DNA from: Gammaproteobacteria bacterium
GTDB lineage: Bacteria; Pseudomonadota; Gammaproteobacteria; Chromatiales; Chromatiaceae
NCBI GenBank assembly: GCA_015767355.1
Contig: JADWMH010000035.1
Coordinates: 1-13,026 of the forward strand
Reading direction: 5' to 3'
DNA length: 13,026 nt
Each line of letters starts with the position of its first letter. Positions within the stretch are counted from its first letter, which is position 1. A model generated the notes under the pieces. The model made no database searches, had not been told where the DNA came from, and worked only from the letters and a program-made list of their open reading frames with translations. Positions 6,992 through 13,026 of this stretch are shown here, piece by piece. The translations under genes were made by a program, and so were the position numbers.

Positions 6992-8272
6992 ATGTCAGAG
7001 ATTCTAGATGTACGGGCTCGCGAAATCCTCGATTCACGCGGCAATCCAACCGTTGAGGCGGATGTCATCACTGTTGATGGAGCGATAGGCCGTGCGATAG
7101 CGCCATCCGGTGCATCCACAGGTTCGCGTGAAGCGCTGGAGCTGCGTGATGGCGACAACAGCCGTTACCAGGGCAAAGGCGTTCTCACAGCGGTCAACAA
7201 TATCAATACCACCATTCTCGATGCCGTGAAAGGGATGGATGTGACGGATCAGGAGACGCTGGATCAGCGCATGATCGATCTCGATGGCACTGACAACAAG
7301 TCCAAACTCGGCGCAAACGCCATCCTGGCCGTCTCGCTTGCCGCGGCGCATGCATCTGCGCAGGAGCAGCAACTGCCGCTCTACCGCTCGCTGTCGAACG
7401 GTCCATACAGAATGCCTGTGCCTATGATGAATATCATCAACGGCGGAGAGCATGCGGACAACAGCGTCGATTTCCAGGAGTTCATGATTCTGCCGGTCGG
7501 TGCGCCATCGATCCACGAGGCGGTGCGCTACGGCGCCGAGATTTTTCATGCGCTGAAGTCGGTGCTCTCGGGCAAGGGGATGAATACCGGTGTTGGCGAC
7601 GAGGGCGGCTTTGCGCCGGATCTGCCATCCAATGTTGCAGCCATCGATGTCATCCTCGAGGCGATCGACAAAGCGGGCTTCAAAGCGGGAGAGGATATCT
7701 ATCTTGGACTCGATGTGGCTGCTTCAGAATTCTACAGTGATGGAAAATATCAGCTCAAATCAGAAGGCAGGGAGTTTGATTCGACCGGCTTTAGCGATTT
7801 TCTGGCGAGCTGGGTTGATCAATACCCGATCCTGTCGATCGAGGATGGACTCGACGAGAGCGACTGGGATGGCTGGAAACTGCATACCGAGCAACTTGGA
7901 AATCGCATCCAGCTGGTTGGTGATGACCTTTTCGTCACCAATCCGAAAATCCTGCAGGAGGGTATCGACAAAGGGATTACCAACTCCATTTTGATCAAGT
8001 TCAACCAGATTGGATCCCTCACAGAGACCCTGGCGGCGATCAAGATGGCGCATGATGCCGGTTATACCACGGTTGTTTCGCACCGCTCCGGTGAGACGGA
8101 AGATACTACTATTGCCGACCTGGTTGTCGCTTGCAACGGCGGACAGATCAAGACCGGCTCACTGTCGCGTTCAGACCGTGTCGCCAAGTACAATCAGTTG
8201 ATGCGCATCGAGGAGCAGCTTGGAAGCGACGCCGTTTACGCAGGCCGTTCGGCATTTCGCTGGCTGGATTAG
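6992..8272 (+). CDS. eno: Enolase (phosphopyruvate hydratase)
   Basis: Enolase interconverts 2-phosphoglycerate and phosphoenolpyruvate in glycolysis and gluconeogenesis. It is cytosolic and in many gammaproteobacteria also a degradosome partner. At 426 aa it is full length. Visible features are the mobile loop SGASTGSREALELRD (39-53), the catalytic acid/base E204 (GVGDEGGFAP) and K336 (ILIKFNQIGS), the Mg ligands D241, E284 and D311, and SHRSGETEDTTIADL near 363. The C-terminus GRSAFRWLD differs from the E. coli end, which is ordinary variation. The start fits the conserved SEILDVRAREILDSRGNPTVE opening. A 201-bp gap with palindromes separates it from kdsA and a 169-bp gap with another repeat separates it from ftsB, so it is probably transcribed at least partly on its own. 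Confidence 0.98.
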   Translation: MSEILDVRAREILDSRGNPTVEADVITVDGAIGRAIAPSGASTGSREALELRDGDNSRYQGKGVLTAVNNINTTILDAVKGMDVTDQETLDQRMIDLDGTDNKSKLGANAILAVSLAAAHASAQEQQLPLYRSLSNGPYRMPVPMMNIINGGEHADNSVDFQEFMILPVGAPSIHEAVRYGAEIFHALKSVLSGKGMNTGVGDEGGFAPDLPSNVAAIDVILEAIDKAGFKAGEDIYLGLDVAASEFYSDGKYQLKSEGREFDSTGFSDFLASWVDQYPILSIEDGLDESDWDGWKLHTEQLGNRIQLVGDDLFVTNPKILQEGIDKGITNSILIKFNQIGSLTETLAAIKMAHDAGYTTVVSHRSGETEDTTIADLVVACNGGQIKTGSLSRSDRVAKYNQLMRIEEQLGSDAVYAGRSAFRWLD

Positions 8273-8322
8273 AACCCTTGAGTGGCCAACATCTTTACAA
8301 ATGAGTCAATTTTCTAAGATGA

Positions 8323-8384
8323 CTCTCGCCAAGGCGCAAAGCTCGCCAAGAAAAACCTTTGCGGTCTTGGCGTCTTGGCGAGAG
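8323..8384. repeat. Nested CGCCAAG/CTTGGCG palindrome between eno and ftsB
   Basis: Outer arms CTCTCGCCAAG (8323-8333) and CTTGGCGAGAG (8374-8384) enclose inner arms CGCAAAG (8335-8341) and CTTTGCG (8357-8363). The unit CGCCAAG occurs twice on the left and CTTGGCG twice on the right, giving several pairings. From memory, CTTTGCG...TTGGCG-type repeats are common dispersed elements in many bacteria. It lies 51 bp after eno and could act as an RNA 3'-end structure, but no clean T-tract follows. Confidence 0.75.
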
Positions 8385-8441
8385 AAAAGGATCTCTTTCA
8401 TACCTCGTCAGTCTGAGACTTGCTCTCGCTAGGAGTAGAAG

Positions 8442-8732
8442 ATGTTCAGAAAGCTACTGATTCCGGTGCTGGTCGTGCTGTTTGTCGTGCTGCAATACAA
8501 ACTCTGGGTTGGTGAAGGGAGCTTGGCTGAAGTCGCCACACTGGAGCGTGATATAGAAGCTCAGCAAAAGGCCATCGAAGAGATGAAGAGACACAACATG
8601 GCAATGCAGGCCGAGATTGACAGCTTCAAAAATGATCAGGAGGCGGTTGAAGCGCGTGCGCGTTCTGATCTGGGAATGATTCGAGAAGGCGAGGTCTATT
8701 TCCAGATTCCTGACAAGGGGGAAAAGCCATGA
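8442..8732 (+). CDS. ftsB: Cell division protein FtsB
   Basis: FtsB is a small bitopic inner-membrane protein that forms the FtsQ-FtsB-FtsL complex of the divisome. The 96-aa product has a short cytoplasmic N-terminus (MFRK), one membrane helix (about 5-21), a heptad-like coiled coil (about 28-68) and the family's C-terminal signature ARSDLGMIREGEVYFQI (73-89). The length is usual. AGGAG precedes the ATG, and the stop overlaps the ispD start as ATGA. ftsB directly upstream of ispD is a classic gammaproteobacterial arrangement, which supports the call. Confidence 0.94.
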   Translation: MFRKLLIPVLVVLFVVLQYKLWVGEGSLAEVATLERDIEAQQKAIEEMKRHNMAMQAEIDSFKNDQEAVEARARSDLGMIREGEVYFQIPDKGEKP

Positions 8733-9433
8733 CCTTGTGGTGCGTTGTGCCTGCTGCCGGGGAGGGCAGGCGTATGAAGAGCAGCACCCCCAAGCAGTAT
8801 CTGCCGTTATCAGGAAGCAGCGTTATTGAAACCACTCTGACAACGTTGTTAAAAGTTCAGGATCTGCAGGGCATCGTTGTCGTGCTGGATGCGGACGATC
8901 CCTACTGGGAGCAGACGCAGTTTCATGATCATCCGCTGATCCGTATAGCACATGGAGGATCAGAGCGCGCCAACTCTGTGCTCAGCGGACTGGACTCTCT
9001 CCTCGAAATGGCCACCGAGGATGACTGGGTGATGGTGCACGATGCGGCGCGTCCCTGCGTGCGCATCGAGGATATCATCCGTTTGCAGTGGGCCTGTGAA
9101 CTAAACCCGCATGGAGCCATACTGGGCATGCAGGTCAGGGATACCATGAAAATTGCTGACCAGCAGCAGTCGATTCAATCCACGGCGCCGCGCGAGAATC
9201 TGTGGCATGCATTCACTCCGCAGATGTTCCCTCTGGGCCTGCTCAAGAGTGCGCTTGAAGCAGCCCTGGAGGCGAAACAGAGCATCACCGATGAAGCCAG
9301 CGCCATGGAGAGGGCCGGTTTCCATCCGCAGCTGGTGCAGGGAGAATCCGACAATCTGAAGATTACCAATCCGTCAGATCTTGCGCTGGCGGATTTCTAT
9401 CTGACGCGAAGAGGCGAGAGAGAGTGCGAATAG
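8729..9433 (+). CDS. ispD: 2-C-methyl-D-erythritol 4-phosphate cytidylyltransferase
   Basis: IspD joins CTP to methylerythritol 4-phosphate in the MEP isoprenoid pathway, in the cytosol. The 234-aa product has the N-terminal CTP-binding loop PAAGEGRRM with downstream PKQY (8-24), GGSERANSVLSGL (76-88), VHDAARPC (103-110), the DTMK, ENLWHAFTPQMF and TDEASAMERAG segments, and GESDNLKITNPSDL near the C-terminus. The length is typical. AAGGGGGA provides a ribosome binding site inside ftsB, and the ATG overlaps the ftsB stop by 4 nt. Its 3' end overlaps the ispF start by 10 nt, so the three genes are likely translationally coupled. Confidence 0.97.
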   Translation: MTLWCVVPAAGEGRRMKSSTPKQYLPLSGSSVIETTLTTLLKVQDLQGIVVVLDADDPYWEQTQFHDHPLIRIAHGGSERANSVLSGLDSLLEMATEDDWVMVHDAARPCVRIEDIIRLQWACELNPHGAILGMQVRDTMKIADQQQSIQSTAPRENLWHAFTPQMFPLGLLKSALEAALEAKQSITDEASAMERAGFHPQLVQGESDNLKITNPSDLALADFYLTRRGERECE

Positions 9434-9903
9434 GACATGGTTTTGATGCGCATTGCTTTGCAGCGAATCGCCCGCTGATCATTGGCGGAGTCTCCATCCC
9501 GCATGAGCAGGGACTGGAGGCCCACTCTGACGGCGATGTGCTCATCCATGCGCTGTGCGATGCACTGCTGGGCGCTGCGGCACTCGGCGATATCGGCGCA
9601 CACTTTCCTGACAGCAGTGATGCCTATGCGGGCGTCGACAGCCGCATCCTGCTGCGTTCAGTCATCGACTCACTTGCAGAGAGTGGCTGGCAGGTGGGCA
9701 ATGTCGACATGACGGTCATCGCACAGGCGCCAAAACTTGCCCCCTACATCCCGAAGATGCGTGAAATCCTTGCTGAAGATATAAAAACCAATCTCTCCGC
9801 AGTCAGCGTAAAGGCCACGACAACAGAAAAGATGGGCTACATTGGCCGCAAGGAGGGGATCGCCGCCCACGCGGTTGCCTTGATTGTCCCGGCATCTTCG
9901 TAG
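9424..9903 (+). CDS. ispF: 2-C-methyl-D-erythritol 2,4-cyclodiphosphate synthase
   Basis: IspF cyclises the CDP-methylerythritol 2-phosphate made by the step after IspD, releasing CMP. The 159-aa product opens with the conserved RIGHGFDAH, giving metal ligands D8 and H10, and has H42 in HSDGDVLIHALCDALLGA. The C-terminal signature is ATTTEKMGYIGRKEGIAAHAV (about 130-150). The family works as a homotrimer with zinc. The start is GTG at 9424, lying inside the end of ispD: the next codons match the conserved N-terminus and no nearby in-frame ATG would keep it. The GAGAGAGA upstream acts as a weak purine-rich ribosome binding site. recQ converges on it 29 bp downstream with no obvious terminator between them. 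Confidence 0.96.
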   Translation: MRIGHGFDAHCFAANRPLIIGGVSIPHEQGLEAHSDGDVLIHALCDALLGAAALGDIGAHFPDSSDAYAGVDSRILLRSVIDSLAESGWQVGNVDMTVIAQAPKLAPYIPKMREILAEDIKTNLSAVSVKATTTEKMGYIGRKEGIAAHAVALIVPASS

Positions 9904-9932
9904 ATTCCGCGCTGTCTCTTGACGGTGTCGTT

Positions 9933-11744
9933 CTAATCACCTTCATACCCTGCCAGCACCTGTAAAAAGGCTTCGCCATAGGCTTCCAGTTTCTTCTGTC
10001 CCACCCCTGATATCCGTCCCATCTGTGCCATGGTTTGTGGACGATACTCCATCATCTCCATGAGGGTGGCATCGTGGAAAATCACATAAGGAGGCACTTC
10101 CTGCTCCCTGGCAAGTTCCATACGCCTGTTGCGCAGCGCCTCCCACAGCTCTGCATGGGCGCCATTGTAGGAGGGTTTGCGTTTTTTTGTTGTTTTGCGC
10201 TCTGGCTTCTGTTCTTTGCGCAGTTGTAGAGAGAGTTCCCCCTTGAGCACCGGGCGGCAGGCAGCGGCGAGCCGCAGCCCTCCATGTCCCTCCGGATCAA
10301 CATCAAGCAGTCCCCGCGCGATCAACTGGCGATAGAGCCCCCGCCACTGGGTGGCGTTGAGTTCATCACCGATGCCATAGGTGCTGATCTGGTCATGGCC
10401 AAAGCGCTGCATGCGGTCGTTGGATTTGCCCAGCAGCACATCGACCAGGTAGCTGACACCGAAGCGCTGACCGGTGCGGTGTACACAGGAGAGCGCCTTC
10501 TGCGCAGACACTGTGGCGTCCCATGTCTCAGGCGGATCGAGACAGGTATCACAGTTGCCGCAGGGCTCATCCTGCTGATCACCGAAGTAGGCCAGCAGCG
10601 CCTGGCGGCGGCAGCTGGTGAGTTCGCAATAGCCCAGCATGCGCTCCAGCTTCTGTGCCTCGACGCGCTTGTGCGCCTCATCTGCATCTGAGTTAGCCAG
10701 GAACGAGCGCAGGGTGACGATGTCTTGCAGACCGTAAAAGAGCAGCACCTCCGCAGGCAGGCCGTCGCGTCCGGCGCGGCCGGTCTCCTGGTAGTAGGCC
10801 TCCAGACTCTTGGGAAGGTTCAGATGCACCACGAAGCGCACATCGGGTTTGTCGATGCCCATGCCGAAAGCAATGGTGGCAACAATTACCACAGCGTCCT
10901 CTCGCAGGAAGCGCTCCTGGTTGGCAGCGCGCTCCTCCTTGGAGAGACCGGCATGATAGGGCAGGGCAGTGATCTCCTGCTCAGCGAGCCAACGGGCGGT
11001 CTCATCCACCTTGCGGCGGGAGAGGCAGTAGACGATCCCAGCCTGATCTGGATAATTGAGCCTGATGAAGCGTAACAACTGCTGGCGGGCGTTGCTGCTG
11101 TTGGCTGCCACCCGGTAGCGGATGTTGGGGCGGTCGAAGCCGTTGATAAACTGCTGCGCCTGCTCGAGTCCCAGGCGTTCGATGATCTCCCTGCGGGTGG
11201 GAGCATCGGCGGTGGCGGTAAGCGCCACCCTGGGTACATCCGGGAATTGCTGGTGCAGCGCAGAGAGCTGGATATATTCAGGGCGGAAGTCGTGGCCCCA
11301 CTGGGAGACGCAGTGGGCCTCGTCGATGGCAAACAGGGCGATGGTGATATTCTTCAGCAGGTCTTGAAAACCAGGAGTCATCAAGCGCTCCGGCGCTACG
11401 TAAAGCAGATTCAGTTCGCCGCGAAGCAACTCTCTCTTGATCTGTTGAGCCTGATCCGCATCGATCATGGAGTTGAGCGCAGCAGCCCGAACGCCTGCCT
11501 GGCGCAGCGCAGAGACCTGATCCTGCATCAGGGCGATCAGGGGTGAGACCACGATAGCCACGCCGGGTCGAATCAGTGCGGGGATCTGGTAGCAGAGCGA
11601 TTTGCCGCCGCCGGTTGGCATCAACACCAGCGCATCCCCGCCCTGAATCAGGGTCGATATCACCTCCTCCTGGGAGGTGCGAAAGCTGTCGTAGCCAAAT
11701 GTCTTGCGGAGTATCTCAACTGCTTGATCGGTTCTCTCATTCAT
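9933..11744 (-). CDS. recQ: ATP-dependent DNA helicase RecQ
   Basis: RecQ is a 3'-5' superfamily 2 DNA helicase that acts in RecF-pathway recombination and replication-fork repair. From the ATG at 11744 it has 603 aa, close to E. coli RecQ. It shows the Walker A PTGGGKS (K48), the DEAH box in IDEAHCVSQWGHDFRPE (141-144), the TATAD segment, HAGLSKEER and motif VI ETGRAGRDG. The RQC zinc site has Cys at 378, 395, 398 and 401, almost the E. coli spacing. A winged helix follows, then a basic linker (about 509-524) and a C-terminal HRDC domain (about 530-600, RISGVGQKKLEAYGEAFL). The frame extends to 11864 through 40 residues without RecQ similarity, so the internal start (MNERTDQAVEILRKTFGYDSFR) is chosen. 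The gene is divergent from the membrane protein at 11794, 49 bp away. Confidence 0.97.
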   Translation of the reverse strand: MNERTDQAVEILRKTFGYDSFRTSQEEVISTLIQGGDALVLMPTGGGKSLCYQIPALIRPGVAIVVSPLIALMQDQVSALRQAGVRAAALNSMIDADQAQQIKRELLRGELNLLYVAPERLMTPGFQDLLKNITIALFAIDEAHCVSQWGHDFRPEYIQLSALHQQFPDVPRVALTATADAPTRREIIERLGLEQAQQFINGFDRPNIRYRVAANSSNARQQLLRFIRLNYPDQAGIVYCLSRRKVDETARWLAEQEITALPYHAGLSKEERAANQERFLREDAVVIVATIAFGMGIDKPDVRFVVHLNLPKSLEAYYQETGRAGRDGLPAEVLLFYGLQDIVTLRSFLANSDADEAHKRVEAQKLERMLGYCELTSCRRQALLAYFGDQQDEPCGNCDTCLDPPETWDATVSAQKALSCVHRTGQRFGVSYLVDVLLGKSNDRMQRFGHDQISTYGIGDELNATQWRGLYRQLIARGLLDVDPEGHGGLRLAAACRPVLKGELSLQLRKEQKPERKTTKKRKPSYNGAHAELWEALRNRRMELAREQEVPPYVIFHDATLMEMMEYRPQTMAQMGRISGVGQKKLEAYGEAFLQVLAGYEGD

Positions 11745-11793
11745 CGGCGGATTATCGCATACCAAACAATCAAATGGTGTCTGGCAAAGCGAG

Positions 11794-12561
11794 TTGATTC
11801 TGTTATTCCTGCAATTCACGGATACCTGCGCACATCCATGTTTCTGCTGGGATCTGTCCGTCAATCATGAATGCCCTCACCTAAGTGTTAAACGCGGAAG
11901 AAGCGACGTCGTACTCACCGGGATGTTCGCCCTTCTGGGACTTATTCTGGCATTCACCTACGCTTTTTCGCTGAGCCGCGCCGATGCGAGAAAACAGGCG
12001 GTGATGGTAGAGGCGAATGCCATTGGCACAGCATTTTTGCGAGCCGATCTGGCTCCCGAGACTGTCAGGCAGGAACTCAAAACACTGCTGCTGGAGTACA
12101 CCAAAACACGAGTCATCAGCCATGATGATTTAAAGGATAAAGAAGTTTTGCGTCAAAAAATAGGAGAATCACTGGGGATTCAGGAGAAGCTGTGGCCTGC
12201 CGCACTGAAGAGCATCGCTGCGGGTTTATCAGCAGGGCCAACAGAGATCTCTATTCTTCACTCTATCAACGAAGTTCTGGATGCCCATACCAGGCGTGTC
12301 GTCAATGGCTTCGATCAGCTGCCGACCGCCGTTCTGATGCTGATGATTGCTTCAGGCGCACTTGGCGTTGCCGGGTACAACTCCGGACTTGCAGGGAACC
12401 AGGATCGATGGGGTCTGAGGGTATTGGCGCTGCTGTTGGCTATCATCATGGCGCTGATCATTGATTTTGACCGCTCACACTCCGGTTTTGTCCGCGTTGA
12501 CCAGCAGTCTTTGATTGATTCCATCAACAGCATGGAGTCTCAGCTGAAGCCAACGGGTTAA
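11794..12561 (+). CDS. DUF4239-like (bestrophin-like domain) membrane protein, N-terminus uncertain
   Basis: The product has membrane helices at about 39-60, 177-196 and 207-224, with the segment SRADARKQAVMVEANAIGTAFLRADL (61-86) after the first and DFDRSHSGFVRVDQQSL (224-240) after the last. These match, from memory, the bestrophin-like DUF4239 family of unknown function. Homologues as I recall them begin with an extra helix before the EANAIG-proximal one. Here the first 35 residues are polar and Cys/His-rich with no helix. The only upstream in-frame start is TTG at 11794 with a weak AAAGCGAG. The next is ATG at 11923 (residue 44), also without a good ribosome binding site. The gene may therefore be 5'-truncated or frameshifted, or may have an unusual start. 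It is divergent from recQ, and no partner gene is evident. Confidence 0.62.
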   Translation: MILLFLQFTDTCAHPCFCWDLSVNHECPHLSVKRGRSDVVLTGMFALLGLILAFTYAFSLSRADARKQAVMVEANAIGTAFLRADLAPETVRQELKTLLLEYTKTRVISHDDLKDKEVLRQKIGESLGIQEKLWPAALKSIAAGLSAGPTEISILHSINEVLDAHTRRVVNGFDQLPTAVLMLMIASGALGVAGYNSGLAGNQDRWGLRVLALLLAIIMALIIDFDRSHSGFVRVDQQSLIDSINSMESQLKPTG

Positions 12562-12906
12562 GGGATTCAAGGTTCCTGACTTTAGGCAAGCACTACAGTG
12601 TTAGCCATTTCCGGAGCGCGTCACTCATACTTTCCTGCAGGAGGGAAAAATGGCAATAAAAAGCAGTGGTGGCAAAAAGCAATTGACGATATACTCAAAA
12701 ACACGTTTTGTGTATTCACAACTGACGTCTACGGGATGATTTTTCCGGCGCCTTGTTGCAGAAATCAACGTCGCATGCAGTGATTGATTTGTATGGCTGG
12801 CATCATCTCCTGCCTGCAGGCTCTCCCTCGGTTTTCCGGGAACCCCGCCCTGATTCGAAGTTATACACAAAGTTCTTACAGTTACGTTACTTGCATAGGT
12901 TTACAG
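12562..12906. other. 345-bp region with no established gene
   Basis: This stretch is mostly non-coding. It holds the possible small ORF at 12650-12739, two copies of the 8-bp palindrome CCTGCAGG (12634-12641 and 12813-12820, each inside a 10-bp palindrome), and an imperfect inverted repeat ATACTCAAAA / TTTTGTGTAT at 12691-12715 around a 5-nt loop. A lone DnaA-box-like 9-mer, TTATACACA, is at 12861. I see no tRNA and no convincing promoter or terminator. Confidence 0.6.
12650..12739 (+). CDS. Possible 29-aa basic small protein
   Basis: An ATG preceded by a very strong ribosome binding site (AGGAGGG at 12639-12645, 5 nt spacing) opens a 29-codon frame beginning MAIKSSGGKKQLTIYSKTR and ending at TGA. 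The product is basic and polar, with no membrane helix. The binding site overlaps the palindrome TCCTGCAGGA, so it could fold into a hairpin and be masked. The ORF contains the inverted repeat at 12691-12715. It may be a real small protein, a leader peptide, or the start of a gene broken by a frameshift. The strength of the binding site is the only good evidence. Confidence 0.35.
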   Translation: MAIKSSGGKKQLTIYSKTRFVYSQLTSTG

Positions 12907-13026
12907 ATGTTTGATAAAACCCCTAAATCCCCAAAAACCACTACTGTCCCCAAAAATTCCTTGAGGACAAAGCAGGAGTCTGCTAAAAGGAGTGCCTCAC
13001 CAGCCTCTGTTGCAAAGACTCCCCCC
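12907..13026 (+). CDS. 5' end of a Lys/Pro/Ser/Thr-rich ORF (partial)
   Basis: An ATG at 12907 opens 40 codons without a stop, running off the window edge. The residues are strongly biased: Lys, Pro, Ser and Thr dominate, as in MFDKTPKSPKTTTVPK, with later Ala, Arg and Gln. Such low-complexity basic stretches occur as disordered N-terminal tails or linkers and in histone-H1-like proteins. No domain can be recognised from this piece. The ribosome binding site is weak (TAGG 11 nt upstream). The ORF is probably the start of a real gene but could be chance. Confidence 0.45.
   Translation, partial: MFDKTPKSPKTTTVPKNSLRTKQESAKRSASPASVAKTPP

Noticed and set aside
7034..7549. 171-codon minus-strand frame opposite eno
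   Set aside because: Antisense shadow of enolase codons; no motif and no independent signals.
11745..11864. 40-residue N-terminal extension of RecQ
   Set aside because: The extension has no RecQ similarity and would overlap the divergent gene; the ATG at 11744 gives the standard 603-aa length.
12736..12783. 15-codon frame overlapping the stop of the 29-aa ORF as ATGA
   Set aside because: Too short, and no evidence beyond the overlap.
12861..12869. DnaA-box-like TTATACACA as a sign of a replication origin
   Set aside because: A single 9-mer match without a cluster, AT-rich unwinding region or neighbouring dnaA/dnaN; chance is likely.

Overview
The window looks like chromosomal DNA from a gammaproteobacterium. 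The main evidence is the gene order pyrG-kdsA-eno-ftsB-ispD-ispF, a well known conserved housekeeping block in Gamma- and Betaproteobacteria, with the tight ATGA overlaps usual in that block. A probable menaquinone gene (menE) and a Tat-exported superoxide-reductase-like protein fit a facultatively anaerobic or microaerophilic life, for example a sulfur oxidiser or its relative. That lifestyle is inferred; no sulfur-oxidation gene is in the window.

Layout. Positions 1-1465 (minus strand) hold menE and perhaps the first codons of a downstream operon partner. Divergent from it are a very small membrane-protein ORF (1578-1733, GTG start), a leader with two hairpins, and the Tat-exported SOR-like gene (1877-2284), closed by a clear intrinsic terminator. 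Next come mtfA (zinc peptidase, 2355-3119) and an exported beta-propeller-like protein of unknown function (3171-4106). A 222-bp gap containing a dispersed-type palindrome leads into the housekeeping block: pyrG and kdsA overlap by 4 bp, eno stands alone behind a 201-bp gap carrying a perfect 31-bp-arm palindrome, and ftsB-ispD-ispF overlap one another after a gap with a third, different palindromic element. recQ converges on ispF from the minus strand. A divergently read membrane protein with a bestrophin-like (DUF4239-like) domain follows. The last 465 bp hold little beyond a possible 29-aa ORF with a strong ribosome binding site and the first 40 codons of a Lys/Pro/Ser/Thr-rich ORF running off the edge.

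How the genes work together. pyrG and kdsA supply CTP and KDO-8-phosphate for lipopolysaccharide. eno gives phosphoenolpyruvate, a KdsA substrate. ispD (which uses CTP) and ispF are consecutive-pathway MEP isoprenoid enzymes. ftsB is a divisome subunit. menE serves menaquinone synthesis.

No CRISPR array, rRNA, tRNA, transposase, phage gene or defence system was recognised. The most unusual features are the three classes of intergenic palindrome (two share an identical 12-mer), the SOR-like protein lacking the usual Glu-Lys pair before its first His ligand, the small ORFs, and the unresolved N-terminus of the DUF4239-like protein. I do not see convincing evidence for a wholly new multi-gene system.
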